NCBI GenBank assembly: GCA_003550305.1
Contig: QKYT01000203.1
Span: 70,115-86,237, forward strand
Length of the DNA stretch: 16,123 bases
Origin: Glomus cerebriforme
Lineage: Eukaryota > Glomeromycota > Glomeromycetes > Glomerales > Glomeraceae
Direction of reading: 5' to 3'
The position numbers were made by a program, and so were the translations under genes. Below, piece after piece: positions 9,712 through 16,123 of the stretch. Position 1 is the stretch's first letter. Every line of letters starts with the position of its first letter. Under the pieces are notes generated by a model. That model was not told the DNA's origin, did no database searches, and was given only the letters and a program-made list of their open reading frames with translations.

Positions 9712-9912
9712 CTACTTAACAACTGGTTTTTCCCAATGACTTAATTCTTTTATATTATCGAAAGTTTCTCCGCCAAAAATGGGTTTCAATTGAAAATTTA
9801 TCTTTTGTGGTAGTCGATTTAGAATCTTAGATTGCGATTGTTGAGAATCACGATTTTCCGTTTTTTTTTTCGTTGAATCATCACATATTTTATTCTTCAA
9901 ATTACTTTGCAT
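9712..9912 (-). CDS. hypothetical small protein, 66 residues
   Basis: This is an intronless frame with ATG at 9912 and a stop at 9712-9714. The product is polar and basic at first (Lys/Asn/Ser/Gln-rich, residues 1-30) and then more structured-looking (NRLPQKINFQLKPIFGGETF, then NIKELSHWEKPVVK). The second half has balanced composition with Gly, Trp, Pro and Glu, unlike the homopolymer-driven frames elsewhere in the window, which is why it is kept. I do not recognise a family. No transmembrane segment or signal peptide is evident. It is convergent with the nuclease-helicase, 250 bases from its stop. It might be the last exon of a larger gene, but no clear upstream exon could be joined; it could also be chance. 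Confidence 0.35.
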   Translation of the reverse strand: MQSNLKNKICDDSTKKKTENRDSQQSQSKILNRLPQKINFQLKPIFGGETFDNIKELSHWEKPVVK

Positions 9913-10731
9913 AGATATTGATTAAAGTTTGACGACAGATTTGTCTGAATAACCATTTATGGAATAACAGAGATAACATTGTTTATTTTTTAAATTAACG
10001 TGCTATTATTGAATTAAAGAGTCAGTTCCAGGGTGATGACAGAATAAGATATACGATACATACAAATAAAACGATGTGTAAATAAAAATGGTCTTTATTA
10101 ACGAATTAAAAAAGTTTACTCCTCAATGTTTCTTTCTAAGATTACTAAAACTAAAAAACGAATTCGCTATTTCTGACACTATATATACTATTTAACATTG
10201 GACAATTTATCAAATGATCATACATTCATACAGTATATCGTCCATCATACAATACAATTCGTCACACGCAATTTCTTTAACATTTTCGATTACAAATTTG
10301 ATTAAATTATGTGAATTTCGTAACGGCTATGCTACAAATAATCGAGTTTCTGTAATGTAACTAAAAAAATATATATCTTTATTTTTGTTATTAAAAATAA
10401 TTAACAATGATCACTTGTCGTAGTATGGATATCCTAGTATCTAAAATAGAAACCTAGTAGAAACCTGTCCAATTTCCATTAAGTATTTAAGACGTTTCAA
10501 AAAAAAAAAAAATGGAAACTTCATTAATATTAAGAGTACATCATGGAAAGTTGACCAGTAAATTCAGATTGGGTTAATTTTAAAAAGAAATTTAGAGTTC
10601 ATAAATAAATTCGATAGTCTAACTCTCCGTGACAAATTACATTTGATTTACGGGTGATATAACCAGACCATAGTAATAACTCAATCTATATATAAAAGAA
10701 TATAATAAGATGAAAAATTTTTATAAAATTG
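9913..10731. other. intergenic, no gene seen
   Basis: About 800 bases with no usable frame and no recognisable RNA gene. A TATATATAAAAG stretch at 10687-10698 lies about 35 bases upstream of the first ATG of the kinase relic and looks like a surviving TATA element. An A13 run is present at about 10500-10512. Confidence 0.5.
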
Positions 10732-11349
10732 ATGACTCAAAACGAGTCTAGAATGTCAATTCCTACTAATATTAATGACTCAAGTGATATTAATGGTGAT
10801 AAAAATGCAAGCAATATGCTACATAAGTTTTTTTATTTATTTTATTTTTATTGAGCAGAAATGAATCACCTTGCACAATTTAATTTAACCATATGTTATT
10901 ATATTGGTGAAGGAACAGAAAAGAATTTAGAAAAGCTATTTATTGATATCAAAAAGCATCAGAAAATAAAAAATGACTTCTAAAAATTCTAATAATAATA
11001 AACTATCTATGTAAGGAATGTAAACAATCATATACTGATTATAATTGGTTTCAACAATTAATTCTAAACGATTTCAACATGATTTTTCAAAATAACTAGT
11101 AAAATAAATTTAAATAGTTATGATTTATGAAGTTTAGAATGGATACCTTATGATGGATTGAAAAATATTAATTACTATGATAAGGGAGAATTCGGTGAAA
11201 TTTATAAAGCTATCTCTGGTTAGATGGACCTATTGATAGTATTAATTCTAATAAGCAACAATGAATTCCCAAATAGGTTATGAGGTTATTCTTAAAAATC
11301 ATAATAATTTATCAGGTCTAAATAACAAGTTTTTAAATAAGATAAAATC
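10732..11349 (+). pseudogene. decayed Sel1-repeat/protein-kinase relic
   Basis: Pieces of the Rhizophagus kinase family lie in order but in different frames. ATG at 10732 opens a 31-residue Ser/Asn-rich leader (MTQNESRMSIPTNIND...) and the frame stops by about 10854. From 10861 a Sel1-like repeat is readable (AQFNLTICYYIGEGTEKNLE), continuing in the next frame as the family's YxKA-type helix (YQKASEN). At about 11010-11060 comes LCKECKQSYTDYNWFQQ, the remnant of the N-terminal Cys-pair region. From 11137 LEWIPYDGLKN leads into a glycine-loop-like KGEFGEIYKA, then frameshifts and in-frame TGA/TAG codons, ending with VILKNHNNLSGLNNKFLNK near 11340. No catalytic loop, DFG or APE follows, so the C-lobe is lost. 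Multiple frame breaks exclude a simple sequencing error. A TATA-like box remains upstream. Confidence 0.75.
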
Positions 11350-11470
11350 TCATATAATTTAGTTTTGTTTATTTTATTTCTTTTAATAATTTTAATTATT
11401 TATAGCGGAAATATCATTATAAAAATGTCTAGATCATTTGACTATTTTGAAATGACCCTTAAATAATTCG

Positions 11471-11494
11471 AATGACCTAGCATTTAAGGTCATT
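11471..11494. repeat. short inverted repeat (8-bp arms)
   Basis: AATGACCT and AGGTCATT are perfect reverse complements separated by 8 bases. Further TCATTT words lie on both sides. No gene end is close enough to make it a terminator. Confidence 0.4.
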
Positions 11495-11616
11495 TGTCGT
11501 TTTTTAAAAGTCATTTAAATATAATGCGAAGTTTTGGCTTAATGTTGGTCAGAATTTGGTTTAAACAACAATTTATATATTGATTAAGATAAAATTTTTA
11601 TTTTAAATTTATTAAT

Positions 11617-11639
11617 AATTTTGGCTAGAATTATGAAAT
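11617..11639 (+). repeat. dispersed GGCTAGAATTA repeat, copy 1
   Basis: The word AATTTTGGCTAGAATTA here recurs exactly at 14670-14686 and with one change at 14646-14662, 3 kb away and beyond the kinase gene. A more degenerate version is visible at about 11531-11560. This points to a multicopy element fragment. Confidence 0.5.
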
Positions 11640-12079
11640 CACATGATGTAATTCTTAAATGACTGTCATCACCATATTTAATAAATGATTTGGAACTTCT
11701 TACGCAGCGAGCAAACAAGAAAGTCCGTCAACATCAAAAAAGCTCGGGCACATGATAATAGTAAATAAAGTGATTGTCATATCGAGTCTTTATCTGGGGG
11801 ACAGAGAATTCTACGAGCTTAGGGTTGTGAATGGCTGAATGATCCAAATGAACGTGACCTGTCATTTGAGTCATTTGAGGTAAATGCTACGCCTATGAAA
11901 CCAAAATAGGCACGGGCAGATTCTATAATGAGTATTTCTAGTTTTTTGTGATAGTGAATAAATAATAATAAAAAAAGAAAAGTCTTTTATTGATAAAGTA
12001 TAAATCATAAATAATCGAATACATTTATAGTATTAGTTCAGTTTATAATTTTATTGAAACGTCGATATGGTCAATAAAA

Positions 12080-13753
12080 TTAAAAATTATCTAAATATGA
12101 TCTTAATTTTTTTCTAAACTTTTCAACAAAATCTACAATTGTAATTGCTGGTTCTTCTTTCATGCCATAACTTCCAAGTTTTTCTTTAGTTAACTTAAGA
12201 AAAGCACGACCATTAATTTTATTATAACGTAAAATATCAAAATTAGTATTATCAAGCTGTAAACCTTCTTTTTGCAAAAATGGATAAGTTCTTCCGTTTC
12301 CCACTTTTTGACCACTTCGACAAACACGAAAGAATTAGAATTTTCTTCAGCAGAAGGAGGTGATGTAATTTCAATAATTTTTTTTCTCTTTGATTCTGCT
12401 CTCTCAATTTCCTTCTCATTCTCCGAAAGCTTAACTAACCATTTTTGAGCTTCTATAGCAGATGGCCTCTTTTTTGGATCTGGATCCCAGCACTTTTTCA
12501 TAAATTCAGCATAACATTTAGGTGTATCTTCGGTAATTTCGGGTCTTTTTCCATCTAAAATTGCATACATTATATGAATTTCCTCTGGTAAATGATGAAA
12601 TGGCTTTTTACTGGAAGTATATTCCCACATAATCATACCAAAACTATACATATCCGATTCTTTAGTATATGGATTACAATTTAATACTTCTGGTGCAAGA
12701 TATCTCGTATTTCCATAAACATTTTCTGAATAATTCGACAAATTTTCTAATCTAGATAATCCAAAATCTCCTATAAAAGTATTCAGACCAAGATGATTTG
12801 AAGGACAATTGCATCCATCTAAACTATTGTCACTTAAGAAAATGTTACGACTACTTAAATCACCGTGAATTAAATTATTGCCATGAATATTAATTAACCT
12901 ATTTTAATAAAAGATACTTTTAATACTCTTTTATAAATAGCATGAATTAATAATTTAATAACCAAAACTTACCCTATTGAAATATCTTGAAGTGATTCTA
13001 TTTTATCCTTCCAGGTAAAATCTCTAAAATTTTTTATAAATAATTACATAGGTCACCCTTATTAGCATATTCGAGTACCATCATATATTCTCCTTTCAAA
13101 TTTTGCGTGATTCCAAAAAGTATGACTACGTAGCCCCAAATGACGCTATAATGTGCATATAACTGAGAAAATTATTTATTTAATATATTTATTAGGTAGT
13201 AATGTCTTTATAACTTATTAATGAATTTATTATTTACCTCTTTTAAAAATTTAGCAAAATTTTGATGTTCATGAAGTAATGTTTTTAATACAACTTTACC
13301 TTGTACTTTTTCGATTTCAATATATCCTTCATCTTCTAGTAAGGAACAAATCTTTTCTCTTTCATAAGTCCAACATGCTTTATAAATTTTTCCATTACCA
13401 CCTTCACCCAACAGTTCAACATCTTCAAACTTATGGTATGGAATCCACTTAATATCTTTATCTTGTTTTTCACACTTAAGAAGAAAAATAATAATATCTT
13501 CACTAATATCAGCGATTATTACATGAAAAAGATTGATGATACAGCATAAAAAGCATTTCCTCTGAAATTCAGCATTCCTTACAATTAATTGCTTACAGCT
13601 AACACATTTTATTTCTATAGGACTATGATCCACACCGAAACCTTTCACATCTTTACGTTTATTATATATGTCATATAAATAACTTATATCTTTTTTCGTA
13701 AGAACATTTTGCTTAATGAAGTTTACAACTACCGTAGGAGGCATAATGAACAC
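12080..13753 (-). CDS. protein kinase with C-terminal SAM domain, two apparent frameshifts
   Basis: Exons are 13753-13238, 13162-12973 and 12898-12080, with GT-AG introns of 75 and 74 nt. The N-terminus has Cys pairs at residues 50/53 and 67/70, then DIKWIPYHKFEDVE, the glycine loop GEGGNG (116-121), and VVLK with the ATP-binding Lys157. Exon 2 gives FGITQNLKGEYMMVLEYANK. Exon 3 gives the catalytic loop HGDLSSRN (around 12859-12867), DFG (12760-12768), YLAPEVL, SFGMIMWE and KRPSA, so all catalytic residues are present. The C-terminus is a SAM-like domain (FLQKEGLQL...GRAFLKLTKEKLGSYGM) ending at stop 12080-12082. Two breaks spoil the frame: a stop and shift at about 13030-13040 in an A6 run, and a missing base in the T5 run at 12276-12280 that separates kinase from SAM. 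This is either a young pseudogene or homopolymer sequence error. It is a TKL-like serine/threonine kinase by family. Confidence 0.8.
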
Positions 13754-13789
13754 AAATCGATGACATTCTGATAGTAAAAGGAACTAGAG

Positions 13790-13966
13790 ATGGGAGTTGT
13801 TAGATGTGGTATGAAATTTGGAGTAGATTATGTACTATACGAAAAGGACCCATATTTAAGGAAGCGATTTAAATTAATTGAATTATGCGTTTCAAATTAT
13901 CTAGGGGATAGATGGGGTCAGCACATGGTTACACATATGTCAGATATATGTCGAAGACATTACTAG
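13790..13966 (+). pseudogene. 58-codon ORF resembling a tRNA-splicing endonuclease catalytic fold fragment
   Basis: ATG at 13790 to TAG at 13964-13966 codes MGVVRCGMKFGVDYVLYEKD followed by PYLRKRFKLI and a Trp/Arg/His-rich tail. The pattern Gly-x-Lys-Phe-Gly-x-Asp-Tyr-x-x-Tyr-x-x-Asp-Pro is that of the catalytic domain of TSEN2/TSEN34-type tRNA-intron endonucleases, which continue with a His-Ser/Ala catalytic histidine. Here Arg-Lys-Arg occupies that place. The conserved C-terminal Trp and Arg may match RWGQH and CRRHY; the catalytic lysine is not seen. An in-frame TAA lies just upstream (13775-13777), and the upstream DNA is the antisense of the kinase start, only 36 bases away. It is therefore probably a gene fragment or one exon of a broken gene. 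The similarity is from memory of the motif and needs a profile search. Confidence 0.35.
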
Positions 13967-14059
13967 AATCACAATTACCTAATTTTTTAATTTATTTCTA
14001 ATTTATTAATTGCATTAAAATAATAAATGGTAATTTTGTTTTGGTTTGTTTTAAACTTT

Positions 14060-14130
14060 TTTTAATTTAGAATTAGAATATTTTTGACTAATTTGATGAA
14101 CTCAACAGGACTTTATTGTGGTAAAAATCG
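14060..14130 (+). repeat. direct repeat copy A
   Basis: The stretch containing TTTAGAATTAGAATATTTTT, then CTCAACAGGACTTTATTGTG, is repeated with scattered substitutions and a one- or two-base indel at 14871-14942, about 810 bases downstream. The divergence indicates an old duplication or two copies of one element. Confidence 0.6.
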
Positions 14131-14225
14131 AGTTTATGGTGTTGATAGATACTGTATATTATTCTTGGTTTTTTTATTTAATTTCTTTTTTGAATATTTT
14201 AAAAACTAAAAATGACAAAAGGCTC

Positions 14226-14256
14226 CTTCTTTACATCCTCTTGTATTGATAGTCTC
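14226..14256. repeat. inverted repeat, left arm (31 bases)
   Basis: CTTCTTTACATCCTCTTGTA onward matches the reverse complement of 15034-15064 at 27 of 31 positions by eye; all four differences are transitions. Together with the direct repeats this gives a nested, folded repeat block of about 1 kb. Confidence 0.55.
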
Positions 14257-14280
14257 ACTGCATTTGCCCCAGTTTCATAA

Positions 14281-14297
14281 CCCGAACCCGGCCCGGA
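14281..14297 (+). repeat. GC-rich CCCGAACCCGGCCCGGA word
   Basis: A 17-base, strongly GC-rich word stands in otherwise AT-rich DNA. It follows a less AT-rich stretch (14218-14280) that is part of the left inverted-repeat arm, and it probably belongs to the same repeat. No second copy is in the window. Confidence 0.4.
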
Positions 14298-14645
14298 ATT
14301 TTTTAATATATAGTAAGTTTTATGCAAATAATGCAAATAATTTATTTTTTTTTTGTAATTATTAAAATTTTAATCATAGTTATTTTATGGAATGACTTTT
14401 CTATGTTAATAATCTGTTGCGCAATAAATTTAGTGACGCGAAGCGCAACATTAACAATTAAATCTAATAAGTTTTTAATAAATGACTTGTTTTTAATGTT
14501 TTTTTTTTAAAAAAAAATAAATTCTCTAAATAAACAATATATTATTTTATTTAAAATTGATATTCATTTTGTAATTTAGATTTAGTTTATTTAAAAACAA
14601 AAAAGAAATTGATTTTTTAAAAATTGTTTAATTTCTGTCTAGTCT

Positions 14646-14686
14646 AATTTCGGCTAGAATTAATTGGGAAATTTTGGCTAGAATTA
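14646..14686 (+). repeat. GGCTAGAATTA repeat, two tandem copies
   Basis: AATTTCGGCTAGAATTA (14646-14662) and AATTTTGGCTAGAATTA (14670-14686) are 24 bases apart. The second is identical to the copy at 11617-11633. Confidence 0.6.
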
Positions 14687-14742
14687 AGAAATTATGAAAA
14701 TCTAGGTTTACATTTTGAACCCCGGACCTTTTTGTCTCATTG

Positions 14743-15007
14743 TTTGTTCATTGATTTTTAGTGATTTTCTGGCCCAATTTTTTATTACTGTTTTTCAATA
14801 TCGCATGAGAGAAGAAAATTTGAAATATCATTGAAATATTTAATAAAAAAAAAAAAGAAAAAATTTTTTTTTTTTATTTAGAATTAGAATATTTTTTCGA
14901 CTAACTTGACGAGCTCAAGAGGACTTTCTTGTGGTAAGGATCATGTTGATTTTTGAAAAATCAGTGAAAAAATTGAGCCGAAAATTGGTAAAAAAATCAA
15001 TGAACAA
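14743..15007. repeat. imperfect long inverted repeat, arms about 43 bases
   Basis: The left arm 14743-14785 begins TTTGTTCATTGATTTTT and contains GGCCCAATTTTTT. The right arm, about 14966-15007, read on the other strand begins with the same TTTGTTCATTGATTTTT and contains GGCTCAATTTTTT. The central stretch between the arms holds direct-repeat copy B. The arms are diverged but clearly related. Confidence 0.55.
14871..14942 (+). repeat. direct repeat copy B
   Basis: Partner of 14060-14130: TTTAGAATTAGAATATTTTT is followed by GACTAACTTGACGAGCTCAA and GAGGACTTTCTTGTGGTAAG. Differences from copy A are mainly C/T and A/G transitions, as expected for aged repeats. Confidence 0.6.
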
Positions 15008-15033
15008 ATAATCCAAAAAAAAACCACAATACC

Positions 15034-15064
15034 GAGATTATCAACACAAAAAGATGTAAAGAAG
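15034..15064. repeat. inverted repeat, right arm (31 bases)
   Basis: The reverse complement of this stretch (CTTCTTTACATCTTTTTGTG onward) pairs with 14226-14256. The arms are about 780 bases apart and could be two copies of the same repeat in opposite orientation. Confidence 0.55.
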
Positions 15065-15134
15065 AAAGTTTTCATCATTTCTAGTCCCTAAAAAATTTAA
15101 AATGAAAAAATCAAAAATAATTTTTATCATATCA

Positions 15135-15340
15135 ATCCTGCGTCACATACTATTACTTTTCGTTCTTTTTTATAATTTATTTATTTATTAAAGAAAGAAA
15201 TGCCTTTTATTCTCTATTTTTTAAAAAAATTTTATAACATGGGAATTATAGTATACATGCATTTTTTAAAAAAATGGTTCAGTATGATCCTGCGCCACAT
15301 ATTTTGCTTTTCGTTCTCAATTATAATTTATTTATTAAAA
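15135..15340 (+). repeat. pair of direct repeats, 152 bases apart
   Basis: ATCCTGCGTCACATACTATT at 15135 recurs as ATCCTGCGCCACATATTTTG at 15287, both followed by CTTTTCGTTCT and an ATTATAATTTATTTATT-like tail. Both copies are followed by AAAGAAA and about 90 bases of low-complexity sequence. Confidence 0.55.
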
Positions 15341-15691
15341 AAAAAAAAAAAAGAAATATCATTTATTTGGAATGAATGGTCATTCCTACAGCTTTTCTTT
15401 AAAAATTTCTCTTGAAGGATTGTTTAAGAATTAAATGAGTTAAATTTAAAAATGATTTTACATAATTATAACCTTATCTTTTAGAGTGAATATTCATAAT
15501 TAACAATAAAATTTTAAAATATTTATTGAAACAAATAACTTATATTTTGAAGGAGACTTGGTTTTTATTAATGCAAAAACATTTTTCAAAAAAGAATATA
15601 TTCAATATAATGATTATAACATCAAGAAATCGAGGATTTATAAAATTTTAGCTTTACTGTACTTTGGTTAATTGTGTACGTTATATCTTTG

Positions 15692-15857
15692 TTGTAGCCA
15701 AATGTAAACATGTCCCAAATCCGACTTGAGACTAGAAATTTTAAATGTTTAACGTCTCAAACTATCATCTAAGACTGGATTAGCTTGAACATGATCAAGT
15801 TTCTGATATAAAGTTTTCCCAAGATTGATTTGGGACATGGCAGAGTTTGGGCTACAA
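15692..15857. mobile_element. MITE-like element with 30/31-base terminal inverted repeats
   Basis: The left end 15692-15721 begins TTGTAGCC and ends CATGTCCCAAATC. The reverse complement of 15827-15857 begins TTGTAGCCC and ends CATGTCCCAAATC, with one gap and about six mismatches in the middle. A further inner pair, TTGAGAC near 15725 and GTCTCAA near 15753, can also pair. The element is about 166 bases and has no coding capacity, as expected of a non-autonomous DNA transposon derivative. No certain target-site duplication is visible, so superfamily cannot be assigned. It might instead be two solo repeat copies in opposite orientation. Confidence 0.5.
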
Positions 15858-16076
15858 ATTGATTTAGATCACATATTATTATTACAGTAGTATTACAGTC
15901 ATTTTACATGACACAAAATTAAGTTTATGACTAGCAGAAATTATAATTAAATATAATTGTTTGTTTATTAATTTAGTCATTTTATAAATTTAATTATTGT
16001 ACGGCCCTATAGGATCATGCTGATTTTATTTGACCTATATTTTAATCATTGTACAAAATTGAAGATCAAAAGTTTA

Positions 16077-16123
16077 TTTGCGTACAATATTGATTTGTTT
16101 GCGTACAATATTGAACTATTTGC
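16077..16123 (+). repeat. 21-bp tandem repeat reaching the window edge
   Basis: TTTGCGTACAATATTGA starts at 16077 and again at 16098, with TTTGC at 16119-16123 beginning a third copy, for an exact period of 21 bases. Diverged words (ATTGTACAAAATTGAAGA near 16048) suggest older copies to the left. The array continues beyond the window. Confidence 0.7.

Larger units (their letters stand above)
11350..12079. other. intergenic with decayed repeat fragments
   Basis: No intact gene. It contains an 8-bp inverted repeat (AATGACCT 11471-11478 with AGGTCATT 11487-11494, loop 8), several TCATTTGA-like words up to 11880, and a GGCTAGAATTA repeat copy at 11617-11639. At 11634-11753 a frame interrupted by one TGA reads as unrecognised protein (ending near NKKVRQHQKSSGT). 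Bases 11700-11930 are less AT-rich than the surroundings. They may be the remains of a mobile element, but no ends can be defined. Confidence 0.45.
13967..16123. other. gene-free, repeat-rich right flank
   Basis: No convincing coding region exists to the end of the window; open frames at 14322-14510 and 15200-15415 are Phe/Ile/Leu/Lys strings from A/T runs. The region holds diverged direct and inverted repeats at 14060-15340, a short GC-rich word of CCCGAACCCG type at 14281-14297, a TIR-bounded element at 15692-15857 and a 21-bp tandem repeat at 16077-16123. These are listed separately. Confidence 0.6.

Noticed and set aside
10033..10176. GTGATGA followed by CTGA, as in a C/D box snoRNA
   Set aside because: The spacing is about 140 bases, with no internal C'/D' boxes or terminal stem; chance match.
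13021..13060. A very short intron (about 35 nt, from GTGACC to TTTTAG) explaining the kinase break
   Set aside because: It is far shorter than the other introns (65-94 nt) and would delete the conserved GDLCNYL segment; a frameshift explains the data better.
14322..15415. Frames at 14322-14510 and 15200-15415
   Set aside because: Hydrophobic low-complexity strings inside repeat DNA, with no start context or family signal.
1..16123. tRNA genes, rRNA or CRISPR arrays
   Set aside because: No B-box/A-box pair, rRNA-like stretch or spacer-separated repeats were seen on either strand; the Cas4-like domain is eukaryotic context and not CRISPR-linked.

Overview
The window looks like nuclear DNA of an arbuscular mycorrhizal fungus, most likely Rhizophagus or a close Glomeromycotina relative. 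The evidence is the very AT-rich sequence with long A/T homopolymers, the many 65-95 nt GT-AG introns, three copies of the protein kinase family greatly expanded in these fungi (N-terminal Cys-x2-Cys pairs, Sel1-like repeat, SAM domain), and scattered decayed repeats. The species call is inferred from family recognition, not from a search.

Layout. 1-328 (minus) is the N-terminus of a kinase-family protein cut by the window edge. 329-2884 has no convincing gene. 2885-4192 (minus) is a seven-exon COQ9 gene of ubiquinone biosynthesis with a mitochondrial presequence. It is head-to-head with the main gene of the window, 4696-9461 (plus). That gene has nine exons and encodes about 1360 residues: a Cas4/RecB-like (TM0106-type) PDDEXK nuclease with a four-cysteine Fe-S signature, a degenerate RNase H-like region, and a complete UPF1/DNA2-type SF1 helicase. 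A 66-codon ORF (9712-9912, minus) may be a small gene convergent with it.

From 10.7 kb onward the window is accessory in character. It holds a decayed Sel1/kinase relic (10732-11349, plus), a kinase-SAM gene with two apparent homopolymer frameshifts (12080-13753, minus), and a 58-codon ORF just upstream of it that resembles a piece of the tRNA-splicing endonuclease catalytic fold (13790-13966, plus). After that come diverged direct and inverted repeats (14.06-15.34 kb), a small element with terminal inverted repeats resembling a MITE (15692-15857), and a 21-bp tandem repeat running off the right end.

How the genes relate. COQ9 and the nuclease-helicase share a short AT-rich intergenic region that may act as a bidirectional promoter, but nothing links their functions. 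The nuclease-helicase is the most unusual item: a bacterial-style domain order in a fungus, a presumably dead exonuclease-like domain, and eight introns that are all phase 0 and lie at or beside catalytic motifs. The kinases and repeats suggest a fast-evolving flank next to two housekeeping-like genes.
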